Shown here: in pieces, positions 23,148 through 33,936 of the stretch
Position numbering within the stretch: position 1 is the first letter of the stretch
How the letters are laid out: each line of letters begins with the position of its first letter
NCBI GenBank assembly: GCA_014529385.2
Contig: CM043971.1
Coordinates: 28,723,709-28,787,708, forward strand
Origin: Adiantum capillus-veneris
Lineage: Eukaryota > Streptophyta > Polypodiopsida > Polypodiales > Pteridaceae
DNA: 64,000 nucleotides
Reading direction: 5' to 3'
Program-made: the position numbers and the translations under genes
Notes under the pieces: model-generated
Seen by the model: only the letters and a program-made list of their open reading frames with translations
What the model was told of the DNA's origin: nothing
Database searches by the model: none

Positions 23148-24994
23148 ATGGACACCATCTTTGAAGAAGTCTCAGACACTTTTTCAAAATCAACATCTGA
23201 AATGTCTTCCTATTCGCTCATTCAAAAACCGGAATGACGGTGCGATATAAGCACACACTCTCTTTTTATAAGACTAGTCACCATGGAGCTCAGGTTTACC
23301 AGGATCCTAATGAAGAGTATGCCATTTGCATTGATGACCATGGAATAGAGTTTGAAGAGGAAATCAAAGCAAATAAACAAGGAAAAATGTATATGGATAA
23401 AAACGAAACTCAGTATTTACAAGTTGAAAACCCTGATGTGATAGATAAATGGGGGTTAGAAGTAAATACCATAATTTTGGATATAGCAGCAAAAGAAGGA
23501 CCACCAACTCTAGAATTCGAGGGATATGATCAAGTTGATTTGAAGCCTTTGAAATGGCTTAGCACGGATAATCCTAGGATAGGAGTCTATTGTTGGGAAG
23601 ATAGAAACGTCAAATATCTTCTATGGACTTCTCATGCCAAATCAGGACAATTAACATCCATGAAGATCATCTATATCTTCAAAATCAAAGACAGGGGTTT
23701 AGCAGACCTACCAACATAATACAAAACGAAGATCAAACATAATACGATAACTGAAATTTTTTGCCTCAAACAGAAACAAGGTGAGTCTGTTAGGGATTTT
23801 TCAACTAGAATGAAGCAATACATTGCAAGATGCCTAGAGCTAGAAATACCTGCAGAAGAAAGACTAGCATCATTGTTTCTAGAGGGACTGCTAAACAAAG
23901 AGCTTCATGCTATACTAGTGTAGAAAGAAACATATGACCCTAGAAGAGTGTGTGTCAGATGCTATTGACTTAGGAGACAATTGTGATATTTTCAATGAAG
24001 AAGATGTCCCTAAGGATAATCAAAGTGAGAAAATAGCATCTACCAAACCAGCACAAGTGGGAACGGCTGCTGCAGCTCCACTTACATCCATAGAAGACAT
24101 GCTCAAAAGGATGAATGACATGATCAATAACATGCAAAAAGCACCTATGAGGGGACCAGGGCAAGGGATACCGCAACAAGAACAACCAATTAGGCCACAG
24201 AAATGGTGTGCAATCAAGGGTAAATGGACCAACCATGAGACCAATGAGTGCTTTACCGACCAAAGCATGATGGGAATGTTCAATACGTGCCTATGAGGCC
24301 ACAAGGACAACCCATGCACAGATATCAGCCTAATATGGCCCTAGTTCAAAGACCATCGATGGGTATGGAAAGACCTCAACCCGTGTTGGGTCAACAACCT
24401 CCATATCCTGGACACAATGAAGTGCCTGTAGAGTACATGCATTCAGAGGGAGTTATAGATGAACAAACACTAGTGCCTGTTACACCCTATGTTGAGCCTA
24501 GCCCATCTACAATAATGGTAGAAGGAGATTGGTATAATTCACCTTTCCCACCAATGGAAGAACCTGTGAGTTATACTACACCAGAGCTTGCACCTATGTA
24601 CTATGTATCTAATCAAGGTGTTACACCTCTGATGGTAAGACCCATGATTAAGCCAAGAACTCGGAATTTTCATTACTGTGGTGCAGATGATCATTGGAAA
24701 AATGAATGCCCAGAGCCTGATAAGAACATTAAGCCGGTTGAAGATTATTATATGCAATGTTGCAAAAAGGGAGGACACTTCCCGGAAGATTGTCCAAAAA
24801 TTTCTTTTAACAAGGGCAAAACAGTAGTGAACATAGTCCAAGTGATACCTAGTAGCTCATCTAAGAGTGAACCGATTGTTCCAATCAAGGTAATCACCAG
24901 AGTCCAGGCTAAGAAAAAGAAACATAACTCCTCTGATGATTTCGAGAATACTAAAATTTCCTCTCAAAAGACCAAGAGAAGCAGAAGAAAATAG
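23148..24994 (+). pseudogene. Element B gag
   Basis: The likely start is ATG at 23148 (MDTIFEEVSDTF); a shift near 23232 enters the frame of 23234-23719. After one stop, that frame continues with capsid-like motifs (KQKQGESVRDFSTRMKQY, EERLASLFLEGLLNKEL). The C-terminal part runs in two further frames (23934-24296 and 24248-24994). It is rich in Pro, Gln and Met and has two knuckle-like clusters (YCGADDHWKNEC and CCKKGGHFPEDC), each lacking the first Cys at the usual spacing. The end is strongly basic (KKKKH ... KRSRRK). This is a nucleocapsid-bearing structural protein, now broken. Confidence 0.75.
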
Positions 24995-25012
24995 AATGAG
25001 ATGAGAAAACAA

Positions 25013-27300
25013 AAACAAAGGGCTGAAATCGAGGAGAAAGCAAAGAAACTATTCCAAGAAAAAGTGAAAGAAACTAGAAGTGAAATCAAGGAAACCACCG
25101 TGAAATCTGGAGGATCAATTTTGGTAGACAAAATTTTTTAGCCAATCAACGCAACCCTGGAAGCTTACCAAGCGGGACTTAAAGCAGGCCAAAACATGGA
25201 AAACAAATGGAAAAACTATCCTTCTCCATACATGGAAGCAGGTAAGTTTGAAGCTTATCAAAATTTGGTAAGAATTACTGAAGAGATGCTGGAAAAACAA
25301 AAACCCAAGCTCAAGAGTATGGAAAAAGCTGAAGAGCTTGTGATAGGAACCAGTAAAGAGAACTCCAAAGTGGTGGTAGAACCCCACCTGGAAACAAAAG
25401 ATCCACAACTCATAGTGTCTGACAGTGAAGATGTCTTAGATGGATTTCCATTCGTAGAAGGAGACTGGTCATGACACTTATGGGAAAAATTTAGAGAGAT
25501 TAATGATGGGAGCCTAATTCGGAAGTCATCTCCTATATAGGAAGTTTGGTCAGACAATCTACCTCCTGATATGGACATGGATGTACAATCCTTGTATGGG
25601 GATTGCGGTTCTAAAGCTTCAAGAATTTCTAAACCATTGACTTTGAAAACACTACCCTCTTACTTGGGAGATAACAAAGATGAATCCATAGTGTGTAGAA
25701 CCACTTAGATAAAAAAAAGTGAAACAGACCCTAGAGGTAGATAACATTCATTCAATCATGTCTACACCCATTCAATGCACTCTTACTTTAGGAGAACTGT
25801 TAAAAGTCATACCATATTTATAGAATGATCTACAAAAAACTCTAGAGAAGGTAGGGATAATAGGGCTAATCGCAAAAAAAATGGAAAAATTGAAACATGA
25901 ATTGGATAAAAAAGAGGTTAGATCCGTTCCAATAAACAAAGTCGGAGAATACTACGAAGGGGAAGATTGAAACACAGCCCTTCTAGTGAGATATAATGAT
26001 ATAGAAACCATGGCAATACTGGATAGTGGGGCAGGGATAGCCATAGCCCCACAAAAGCAGTAAGGGAATCATGGGGACAACCAGCCATTAGACAAACTCG
26101 AATGAAATTGCAATTGGCTGATGGACACATCAAAAGACCCTTAGGACTGCGTGAAAAAGTGATAGTTAATTCCTGTGGGATTGATTATCAACACACTTTT
26201 GCAATAGTGGAATTTGGAAATAAACTCAATTATGAAATCATATTGGGAAGACCTTTCATGCGACAAGTACAAATCATCCAGGATTGGGGAAACAATTATT
26301 TGTACTTGAAGCAAGTGGGATCGATAACAAGGGTTAATCTAAAAGATCACACTTATAGAGATGTCATGAAAACGCATATTCTAGAATTCAGTTCAATCTC
26401 TTCGGCTGAAACTAAGCTTCCATCTTGGTTGAACAAAGACACATCTATTTGGATGTGCGGAGCCTCAAAAAATGGGAGCTTAAAACGAGAAGAATGTATC
26501 TTAGAAAGGCATTGCAAAAATGAAGCCTATGTACCTGAACCCTTTCTAGAGCATTTGTTTGAGCCATTTGACTAGACTCAAATTTTGGCAACAATGGATG
26601 CATGTGTAAATACGTCTATGCCTACTCAATTTTACAATGAAGACAGCTATGACATAATTCCCATACAAATGATTTCAACCCTTCACATTGAAGACAAAAT
26701 TCAGGAATCCAAGGACTTAATGAAAACTCAACAAGTCTTTTCAGACCTCTACTATGATGCAATAGATGAGTTAGAAGAACATTCAGCTACCTCATATGAT
26801 TTGGGGTCAGAAAAAGAACATGTGAGAGCTAAACTACTCATGAAAGGAGGGGAGGAAAAGTTTTTTGACTTTCCAAACCAGAAACCTAGAAGACAAAAAT
26901 GGTATAGAAGAAAAAGAGACACGAGAAACATGAAATATAGACCTATACCATGAGTCTCCAATAGAACACAATTTCTGATGCAGATAGACACACATGATGG
27001 TGTCAAGGACAAAATCGTTAGTGGATATCCTTTAAACAAAAAGCAGGAGATATCAAAACCATTGAGAAACACAAGAAAGGAAACTCAACCAAAACCTAAA
27101 TACCAAGACAAGGATTCAACCATGACACGAGTTGAACGGAGAAAGAAATATCAAGAGTTGAAAAAAGCTCTAAAGGAGATGTATACAACTGAAATGGAAA
27201 CCACTCAGGAGGATGGTAAGGATGTAATGAGTGATCCATCCCATTACAAAAATATACTCTCCAAGACCAAAAAATCATAGTCAAACAACCTGTCAGGGAA
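25013..27300 (+). pseudogene. Element B protease with long linkers
   Basis: 25013-25474 is a charged, helix-prone linker (EKAKKLFQEKVKE, EEMLEKQKPKLKSM). The retropepsin active site is at 26022-26033 (D-S-G-A in MAILDSGAGIAIA), interrupted by a stop soon after. In the next frame, 26102-26575 carries the second half with MKLQLADGHIKRPLG and the ILGRPFM landmark. 26585-27280 is another charged linker in two open pieces leading to reverse transcriptase. The D-S-G active site is kept, unlike the D-G-G form in elements A and D. Confidence 0.75.
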
Positions 27301-28822
27301 CTAAAAAAACAGGGTGAGTCAAAAAAGATAGATCTGGCTGAACCAGGAGAAGAGCCTAGACCTGCCTACATTGAAAACGACCTGACAAAAGAAGAGGAAG
27401 AGATTAAGCTTGCTAAAAGAATACCAAGATATCTTTGCTTGGTCTTATAAGGATCTCAAGGGTGTTGATTTAGAAATATATCAACATACCATACCTATGA
27501 GAGATGATGCAAAACCAAGCAGACAAAGGCCATACACTTATAATGAGACATTTTCCAGGAAGAACAAAGAAGAGATAGAAAAGCTAAAGGAAGCCAAATT
27601 CATTTATAAAATTGAACACATAGTTTGGGTGTCTACAATTGTGGTAGTACCCAAGAAAAATGGAAAATTACGGGTGTGTGCCCATCTCAAGAAAGTGAAT
27701 GCAGCTACCATTAGAGATAATTTTCCTCTTCCAATCACTGAGCATGTTTTAGAACGACTTGCGGAAAAAGAAGCTTACAGCTCTTTAGATGGCTTTTCGG
27801 GATACAATCACCTTTGGTTGACCCCACAGATCAGCATAAAACTGTCTTTGCAACTGAATGGGGTATTTTTACCTATTGGATAATGCCTTTTGGATTAACT
27901 AATGCTCCTGCCACCTTTCAAAGATTAATGAGCCATGCTTTTAAAGAATACCTTCGAAATTTCTTGGAAGTATCTATGGATGATCTATATGTACATTCAT
28001 CAATCCGGGCTGATCATTTTGAACACCTCAAAAAGGTATTCAAAAAACGTAGACTTTATAGGATTTTCTTAAATCCTGAAAAGTGTACATTTATGGGTAG
28101 ACAAGGAGAAATTCTTGGACATGTAGTGTCTATAAATGGCATAGCTATTGATATGGATAAAATTAATGTTATTGTTGATTTTCCTAGACGGACAACAGTA
28201 GGGGTTCAAGCTTTCATGGAACATTGTGGATATTACAGACGATTCATTTACATGTACACTATAATTGCAAAACCCATGTATAGCTTGATTACACTCTTTG
28301 AATGGACTGATGAGTGTGAAGAATCCTTTATGAAACTTAAGCAATCTCTCACTTCAGCTCCAATATTAAAAGCACCAGCTTGGAATAAGATATTCCACAT
28401 ACATGTAGATGCTTCCAATTTTGCCATTGGGTGTATACTAGCTCAGCCAGGAGACGGGAAAATTGATTTTCCTATTTCCTATGCTAGTAGACAGTTGAAT
28501 ATGGTGGAGAAAAACTACACAACCACCGAAAGGGAAGTACTAGGAATGATCTACACTGTAAAGAAAATATAGACATTACCTATTAGCTAACAAACTTGTG
28601 TTCTTTGTAGACCACCAAGCATTATTGTACTTGGTCAACAAGCCATGCAACACAGGAAGAATAGTGAGATGGTTCATCATTCTTTTGGAATTTGATTTCG
28701 CTGTAGTTGTGAAAAAGGGCACCACTCATCAAAGAGCTGATCATTTGTCAAGGATTGTTTCAAGAGAACCACCTAAGGGAGTAGACGTTGATCTACAAGA
28801 TGCATGTCTATTCTCCGTGTAA
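27301..28822 (+). pseudogene. Element B reverse transcriptase and RNase H
   Basis: The N-terminal part (27410-27883) has LKEYQDIFAWSY, VVVPKKNGKLRVCAHLKKVN and LDGFSGYN. A shift near 27830 leads to 27814-28572 with WIMPFGLTNAPATFQ. The catalytic box is at 27973-27984, reading S-M-D-D: both Asp are present but the usual aromatic first residue is Ser. RNase H follows with Asp in IHVDASNFAIG and Glu in TTTEREVLGM. After a stop it continues with FFVDHQALLYLVNK and RADHLSRI (to 28822). There is a single RNase H, and no archaeal-type copy follows. Confidence 0.85.
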
Positions 28823-29208
28823 ATGATACTTTGATGGTCGGAAAACATGGTATCCTTGATGACCATAGCTCAAGTGGATTTGCAAATACCACTTCCTATT
28901 ACAATTGGATTAATTGACCAATTGGATATGTATTAATTACTAGCTGGAAGGTTGCACAAAAGAAATTGAGATGGAATATTGCTTTTATACATTAATCATA
29001 GGAGAAAACCCAATACCTAATTCAAGCACATATTACCATAGTAGGACTTCACTTTGCGGAAGACCAAACTATGCAACGGATCTTGAGACTTGGAGTATTT
29101 TGGCCAACTATGAGGAGTGATGTTCACTCATTTGTAAAACATTGTCTTCAATGTCAAAAACAAGCCCCCATACCTCATGTGACATTGTTCCAAATCACTT
29201 GTTTTTAA
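28823..29208 (+). pseudogene. Extra HHCC zinc finger in element B
   Basis: About 390 bp between RNase H and the usual pre-integrase linker. From about 29022 it reads as AHITIVGLHFAED ... GVFWPTM ... VKHCLQCQK, which is a complete H-x6-H ... C-x2-C integrase-type zinc finger, ending at a stop at 29206. A second, separate HHCC finger follows at 29400-29535 as part of the integrase proper. The finger is in a different context from other Ty3 elements in the window, which have only one. Confidence 0.7.
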
Positions 29209-29667
29209 GTGGAGTAACTATCTAGTTACTTACTTATCAAGCCGAACATTTTCTGGGGATATGAGTAAACTCCGTCAAAGAGCAATTGAAACAGAAGCAA
29301 GAGACCATGCTTTTATTGGAAACCAGTTGTATCGAAGAGGTAAGGATCAACATCTATGTCTTTGTGCAAATGAAGATGAGTATATTTCCATTATAGAACA
29401 AGCACATGATGGATTAGCTGGAGGTCACTTTTCTAGTGAAACCATCGCAAGAGCAATCTTAATGGTAGGAATACGGTGGCCAACACTTTTTGCAGATGCC
29501 AAGGAATATGTTTGAAGGTGTGATGCATGTCAACGAGCTAAAATGCCAACCCGTGTAGATAGCATGCCCTTAAGACCAATGATGGGGGCTAGAGCTTTTG
29601 CAAAATGGGGTATAGACTTTGTTGGGCCAATACAACCACCTGCTTATAGAACCCAACCTCAATATAT
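29209..29667 (+). pseudogene. Element B integrase, N-terminal part
   Basis: The frame opens with YLVTYLSSRTF and then MSKLRQRAIETEA, the linker normally found before integrase. It passes through LYRRGKDQHL and the zinc finger AHDGLAGGHFSS ... RCDACQ (a stop at 29513-29515 lies just before the Cys pair). The catalytic core begins WGIDFVGP, holding the first Asp. The coding sequence is cut at 29667 by the 5' LTR of element A and resumes at 41809. Confidence 0.9.
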
Positions 29668-32277
29668 TGATAGCCGTTTTTCGGCTCTCCGTAATTGCCA
29701 CAGTAAGTTAACCCACCCTATCAAATCACTTAAACACTATGGCTATCCCTACCATTTCACTGTACATAGGCGTGTGTGACTTAGGGGACTTTTCCCATAT
29801 TTTCTTAAAAACCCTCAATTAGCTAGTCACTGGGTTAGTTGAGCCAAAAAAAATAAAAAAATAAAAAATAAAATAAAAATTATAAGTATATTATGGCCCA
29901 TTTGTGTGTAAATATTTCATTGTATATAGAACCTAAATAAAAGGATTTTTCATAATTATTTTGGTATTTATTTAAATATTTCTACCTATGGTGTGTTATT
30001 TATGCTATGTACATTGACTCACCATTACCATATTTTTTCTTACCATTTTGCATACTCTTTATTCCATATAAAAATAATTTCATGCAAGCTTCTCTTATTT
30101 TTGGTGTAACTCCATCCCAACAAAAATCCAAAAAAACTAGTTTTATTTATGTGTATATTTTTTCACTATGGTGATTTTTCCTTCCTACATCTATTCTCTT
30201 TTACTCTCATAAATTAGAACACCAAAAATATTCATCTTTTTATGGTAGACTTATAATGAGAGAGATTTATTTTGACCCCTTTATATTTTTCCACCTATAT
30301 TATTTATATTTGACATGTACATATTTTTTTAGACCCCTCAATATTTGATTTTCTTAGTTGTACTATTCACTTATATCATGATCTTAACAATATCTTCAAT
30401 TATAGACCTACCAAATAAGGTCAAGGGTATGTGGCATGCATGCATGCACCATGGGGAGCTCACTCTTGGAGGTATTCAAAAGAATCATCCAAAGAAGGAC
30501 CTCACAAGGACCTTGTGTAGTGGAAAAAACAGTCGGTTTTGCTGAATTTTTAAAGATCACATGCTCCCCGAATTTGAAAAGGTGATACAAACAAAAGTTG
30601 TAGCTCGTGAGCTGAACTTTCTCCTCAAAGTTTTTCATATTTTTTTGAGCTACGAGCTGTGAGCTATGATTTTATTGGTGGACCCCAGTTTGCCCATGCT
30701 ATGCAGCCACACTCCCTCTTCCACTTTATCATTTTCCTCTTTCACACACACTCCTCCCTCTCCTTCCCACTCCCAAACCTGCAACTCCCATGTCTTAATT
30801 CACCCTTTTCACCATTGCCACATCTCTCACACCTCCATAGCCTTCATCCTCCATTTCTACACCCTATGTGTCCCCCTTTCTCTCTACATATATGTCCATA
30901 TTACCATACTCTCTTCAGCTTTGTAAAGAACTTCAAAAAAACAGCAAAAATCCAAGGATAACCTCTGCAAATGAAGGCTTTTATCATGAATTTTCCAAGG
31001 TTTGAAATAACATAGCTTCATCGACACGCGCTGCTTCGCCATGTTGACTGCTTCTTCTTCCGGTGTTGTAAAGAGGTGAATGTCAACTTCTCCAAAGCTT
31101 CAACCTCTCTTTACAAGCTCATCCCTTCTCTAACTTTTCTCATCATATATCTCACCATTTGGTGAATGATTTTGTAAATATTTTTTAGTGATAATTACTA
31201 ACTACTAACCACTAACCTTATTGTAAAATGCACCCTCTACTAGAGTAGGCCCTCCCAAAATTATTCACTCAATCCCTCTCTCCTTTCATCCTCAATAATT
31301 CTCTTCCCTTGAGCCCACATCCATGTGACTCAAAGGACAAGAGAGACCCACCCTCATTAAAAAAAATAAAAATATGCATAATCTTTTATTCCTTCAAATA
31401 AACTTGATTAGGCCTAATCTAAATCGGGGCTTCTAAAACCTATAAATAGAGCCCTTCTCTCCCTTGTAAATCATCCCATGATCACACTACACCACACCAT
31501 TCTCAACACATAACACACGACTCTTCAAGCCTAGTTGTGTAGAGTGTGTGCATTGTGAGTGCTCTATTCCATCACTACACATAGGTGCATGGAGAAGCTT
31601 GAAGTTAGTTATGCCATCTAGAGGAGTGGAGTGATACTATACTTTGCAATTACACTTGTAGCCTACTCTTGTCAATAAATAAGATTCATAGTTTTGGGTG
31701 CAATTGTATGCTGCAACTACGACTCTTCTCTCCAAATTGACTTGATAAGTTGGCTCATCAGGTGGTTGAAGGTATATTGTCCTTGAAGTTTGTTGTGCCA
31801 TTTCATGCTTGGTGGTTTGAGGGCTTGTTGAATTGTTTGCCAAAACTTTCAATTGTAAGAGGGTGCTCGGTGAGAGGGCTCCCGTGACCCTAAGACAATT
31901 TGTGTATTGGCAACAAGGTCAAGTTTTTTTGTTGTCTCTCTATTTCTCATCAAGCTTTGTGTGCATCTAGTCTTTAAGAAGACTGAGTTGCTCAAGTTGA
32001 TTTGTGCTCTTTACCTCTCTCTGGCGTGGTGAATGTTTGTGTTTGGTGTGTGTGGCTATCTTGAATTCCCCTCTCTTTGTGCGTTTGAGTACAAGGAGAT
32101 ATCATGTGCGTCCTAGTTCGCATCTACAACTAGGTGGTGCCCCTTTTCTTGTTTGGTTTCTGGCTGTGGGTTGTTGTTGTCTCTGATTGTGCTTGCCCCA
32201 GCCCCAATTGAGCAGCACGGGAGCCTCGAAGGGTGTTTAGAGGCCACTCTTCTTGTTGCCTGCCCCGAACCGCCTCA
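29668..32277 (+). repeat. 5' LTR of element A
   Basis: 2610 bp. A TATA box (CTATAAATAGAG) lies at about 31439-31450, and an AATAAA signal at about 31674 suggests that R spans roughly 31470-31700. It carries about 30 bp near 30405-30435 that the 3' LTR lacks. Open frames inside it (for example 30659-30961) recur identically in the other LTR and are not genes. An oligo-pyrimidine rich U3 and many short homopolymer runs are visible. Confidence 0.93.
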
Positions 32278-32300
32278 AATTGGTGTCCCCATAGAGGACG
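32278..32300 (+). promoter_or_regulatory. Primer-binding site of element A
   Basis: Two bases after the LTR the sequence reads TTGGTGTCCCCATAGAGGAC. Element E has the near-identical TTGGTGCCCCCACAGAGGAT at about 52787-52806. The TGG start fits the CCA end of a tRNA, but I cannot name the tRNA. Confidence 0.55.
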
Positions 32301-32352
32301 GCTTGTGTATGTTTTGTGAAGGCTCAACCTTTAGCATAATCAAGTAGCTTGC

Positions 32353-32799
32353 ATGAATCACAAGAATTTGTATGATCCTTTTATTCCGATTGCAAGGCAA
32401 AAGGTACACATAATTGTTAGTACTAAGTTGCAATTTCAACGAGTAATTCGTAGAATTTTAGGTTCTCTTAGGTTAGTCAAAATAAACGCTTCGGTAAATC
32501 CTTTTATTTTGCCTCTCATTAGGTACGATCTTAGTTTCGATGTATATATTTTTGTTCTATTTTAGGCATTAGGTTATGTATAGAGCATGGATAATGGCCC
32601 AGAAATTTTTCCTTTTTACTTCACACCACATATTAGGATAAATATTGCACTTAGTAGAAAGATACATTTTCAACAGCGTATGGTGTTTATGTTTGGGGCT
32701 GAAAGAACAGGGGAAATTCTTGCATCTCCACAACCTGTCATTCTACCTCTCATCAACTACCATACTTCTTTTGATGTACATGTGTTCATTTTATTTTAA
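32353..32799 (+). pseudogene. Pre-gag ORF pair 1 of element A (tandem duplicates)
   Basis: Two 70-codon ORFs in the same frame (32353-32565 and 32587-32799) look like copies of each other. Both run through a K-x-x-F-Q-R or K-x-H-F-Q-Q patch and end in almost the same tail: ILPLIRYDLSFDVYIFVLF in the first, ILPLINYHTSFDVHVFILF in the second. Identity outside the tail is low, so the duplication is old or the product evolves fast. They sit between primer site and gag, where Ogre-type Tat elements carry an ORF1 of unknown function. I recognise no domain. The hydrophobic tail could be a beta strand or a membrane-contacting end. Confidence 0.55.
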
Positions 32800-32805
32800 A
32801 ATGAA

Positions 32806-33382
32806 GTGCAGCCAAACAAAATAGTGTGTATGTTGGCTTTTTGTTTGTCCACGTTTGTTACAAAAACAAAAAAAACGATCATTTGTTCTAACAAGGAGTG
32901 TGTGTGCAGTGAAAATTCAATCCTTAGAGATCTAGCTCTATTACCGATTGAGTTGCAAGAGCAGGTAGTAAAGCGTCTCCCTCATAACAAGAGGGTGGTG
33001 AAGCTAAGACGAAAGGTCCTGCGTGTGGATTCCATTTTCCTTTTTGTTGTTGGACACTAAGGAAGACCGTACATTCATCCAAATAGTGTGTGCCCTAAGA
33101 TTGGTAAATAGAGTGAAATTTGGTGTTTGGCGAGTGCATTTCACCATTGAGGAAGACTCTTCAGGAAACTTGCGGCCAGAGTTCATGCTTCATAGACTCA
33201 CATTTGGTGAATTTTTCCCTCATTTGCGTCTTATTAATAGTCTTCCTTTCACTTTCAACAAAGGAGATAGGGAGCTATTTAGGGCTTGTCTTAATAAAGA
33301 GAGCAGCGAGAAGATTGCAAATTTGTATAAATTCTCATCCTTCTCTACTTTCTATGACACTTTGTTCATAGAGACATTGTAA
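32806..33382 (+). pseudogene. Pre-gag ORF pair 2, first copy (F-box-like signature)
   Basis: Encoded in two frames: 32806-33060, then 33023-33382. The shift is near 33045 in a T-rich run. Motifs: LLPIELQEQVVKRLPHNKRV, then IQIVCALRLVNRVKF, LHRLTFGEFFPHLRLINSLPF and DRELFRACL. The next ORF (33429-33887) repeats the same order, so this is a tandem duplication of a domain of about 140 residues. The first block matches the L-P-x-E-L-x3-V-x2-R-L-P pattern at the start of F-box domains, but the rest of an F-box is not evident. The function is unknown. No ATG precedes this copy in frame, so expression may rely on readthrough or splicing. Confidence 0.55.
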
Positions 33383-33428
33383 ATCTCTTGATGCTTATGA
33401 ATGATTTAACCATAATCCTAAGGAGTTT

Positions 33429-33887
33429 TTGTCCAGGAGTTTTGTAGCACAAGTGGAGTCTTTAAATCTTGCAAGCTTGATTGGACTTGAGGAGGATGTT
33501 CTTTATGAAATTGTGAGAAGGTTGCCTCATTCCGACTATGTGGAACTCGAAGGAAAGGAGCTCCTAGTCAATTGCTACTTTCTCACAGCCTTCGACGAGC
33601 ATGAAGATCTAGTTTTTATACAAACCGCTTGTGCATTGGGAATTGTAGAGCAAGTGCAATTCATTACTTGGGACGTGGTTGCTCTTCTAGATCCAGAAAA
33701 TGAATTTTTAGATATTTTTGTATATCGTCTTACCTTTGAAGAATTTCAACCCTTCTTAGAGCTCATAAATAGTCTACCCTTTTGTTTTGATCAAACAAAT
33801 CGAGACCTCATTGAAGCTTGGATAGCTGAAGAAGAAAACCTAGAGTGGTACTTTCTTACTTCTTCATTTGCAGGCGAGTGGTTCTAA
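33429..33887 (+). pseudogene. Pre-gag ORF pair 2, second copy
   Basis: An open frame of about 150 codons without an in-frame ATG; the upstream stop is at 33402. It parallels the previous ORF block by block: DVLYEIVRRLPHSDYVEL, then FIQTACALGIVEQVQF, YRLTFEEFQPFLELINSLPF and RDLIEAWIAEEE. It has no frameshift and is slightly acidic. It ends 50 bp before the gag ATG at 33937. Being intact while the first copy is shifted suggests that this copy is or was the functional one. No known family is recognised with confidence. Confidence 0.55.
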
Positions 33888-33936
33888 ATTTCTATTGTAT
33901 CCCTTGTTACAACTCGTGTTGTAATCTTTCATAATA

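Noticed and set aside
24020-24319. Minus-strand open frames opposite element B gag
   Set aside because: Shadows of the plus-strand gag; no motif of their own.
30659-30961. Open frame of about 100 codons, repeated at 40198-40500, as a possible gene
   Set aside because: Both copies lie at the same place in the two LTRs of element A; the duplicate exists because the LTRs are duplicated, and the peptide is low-complexity.
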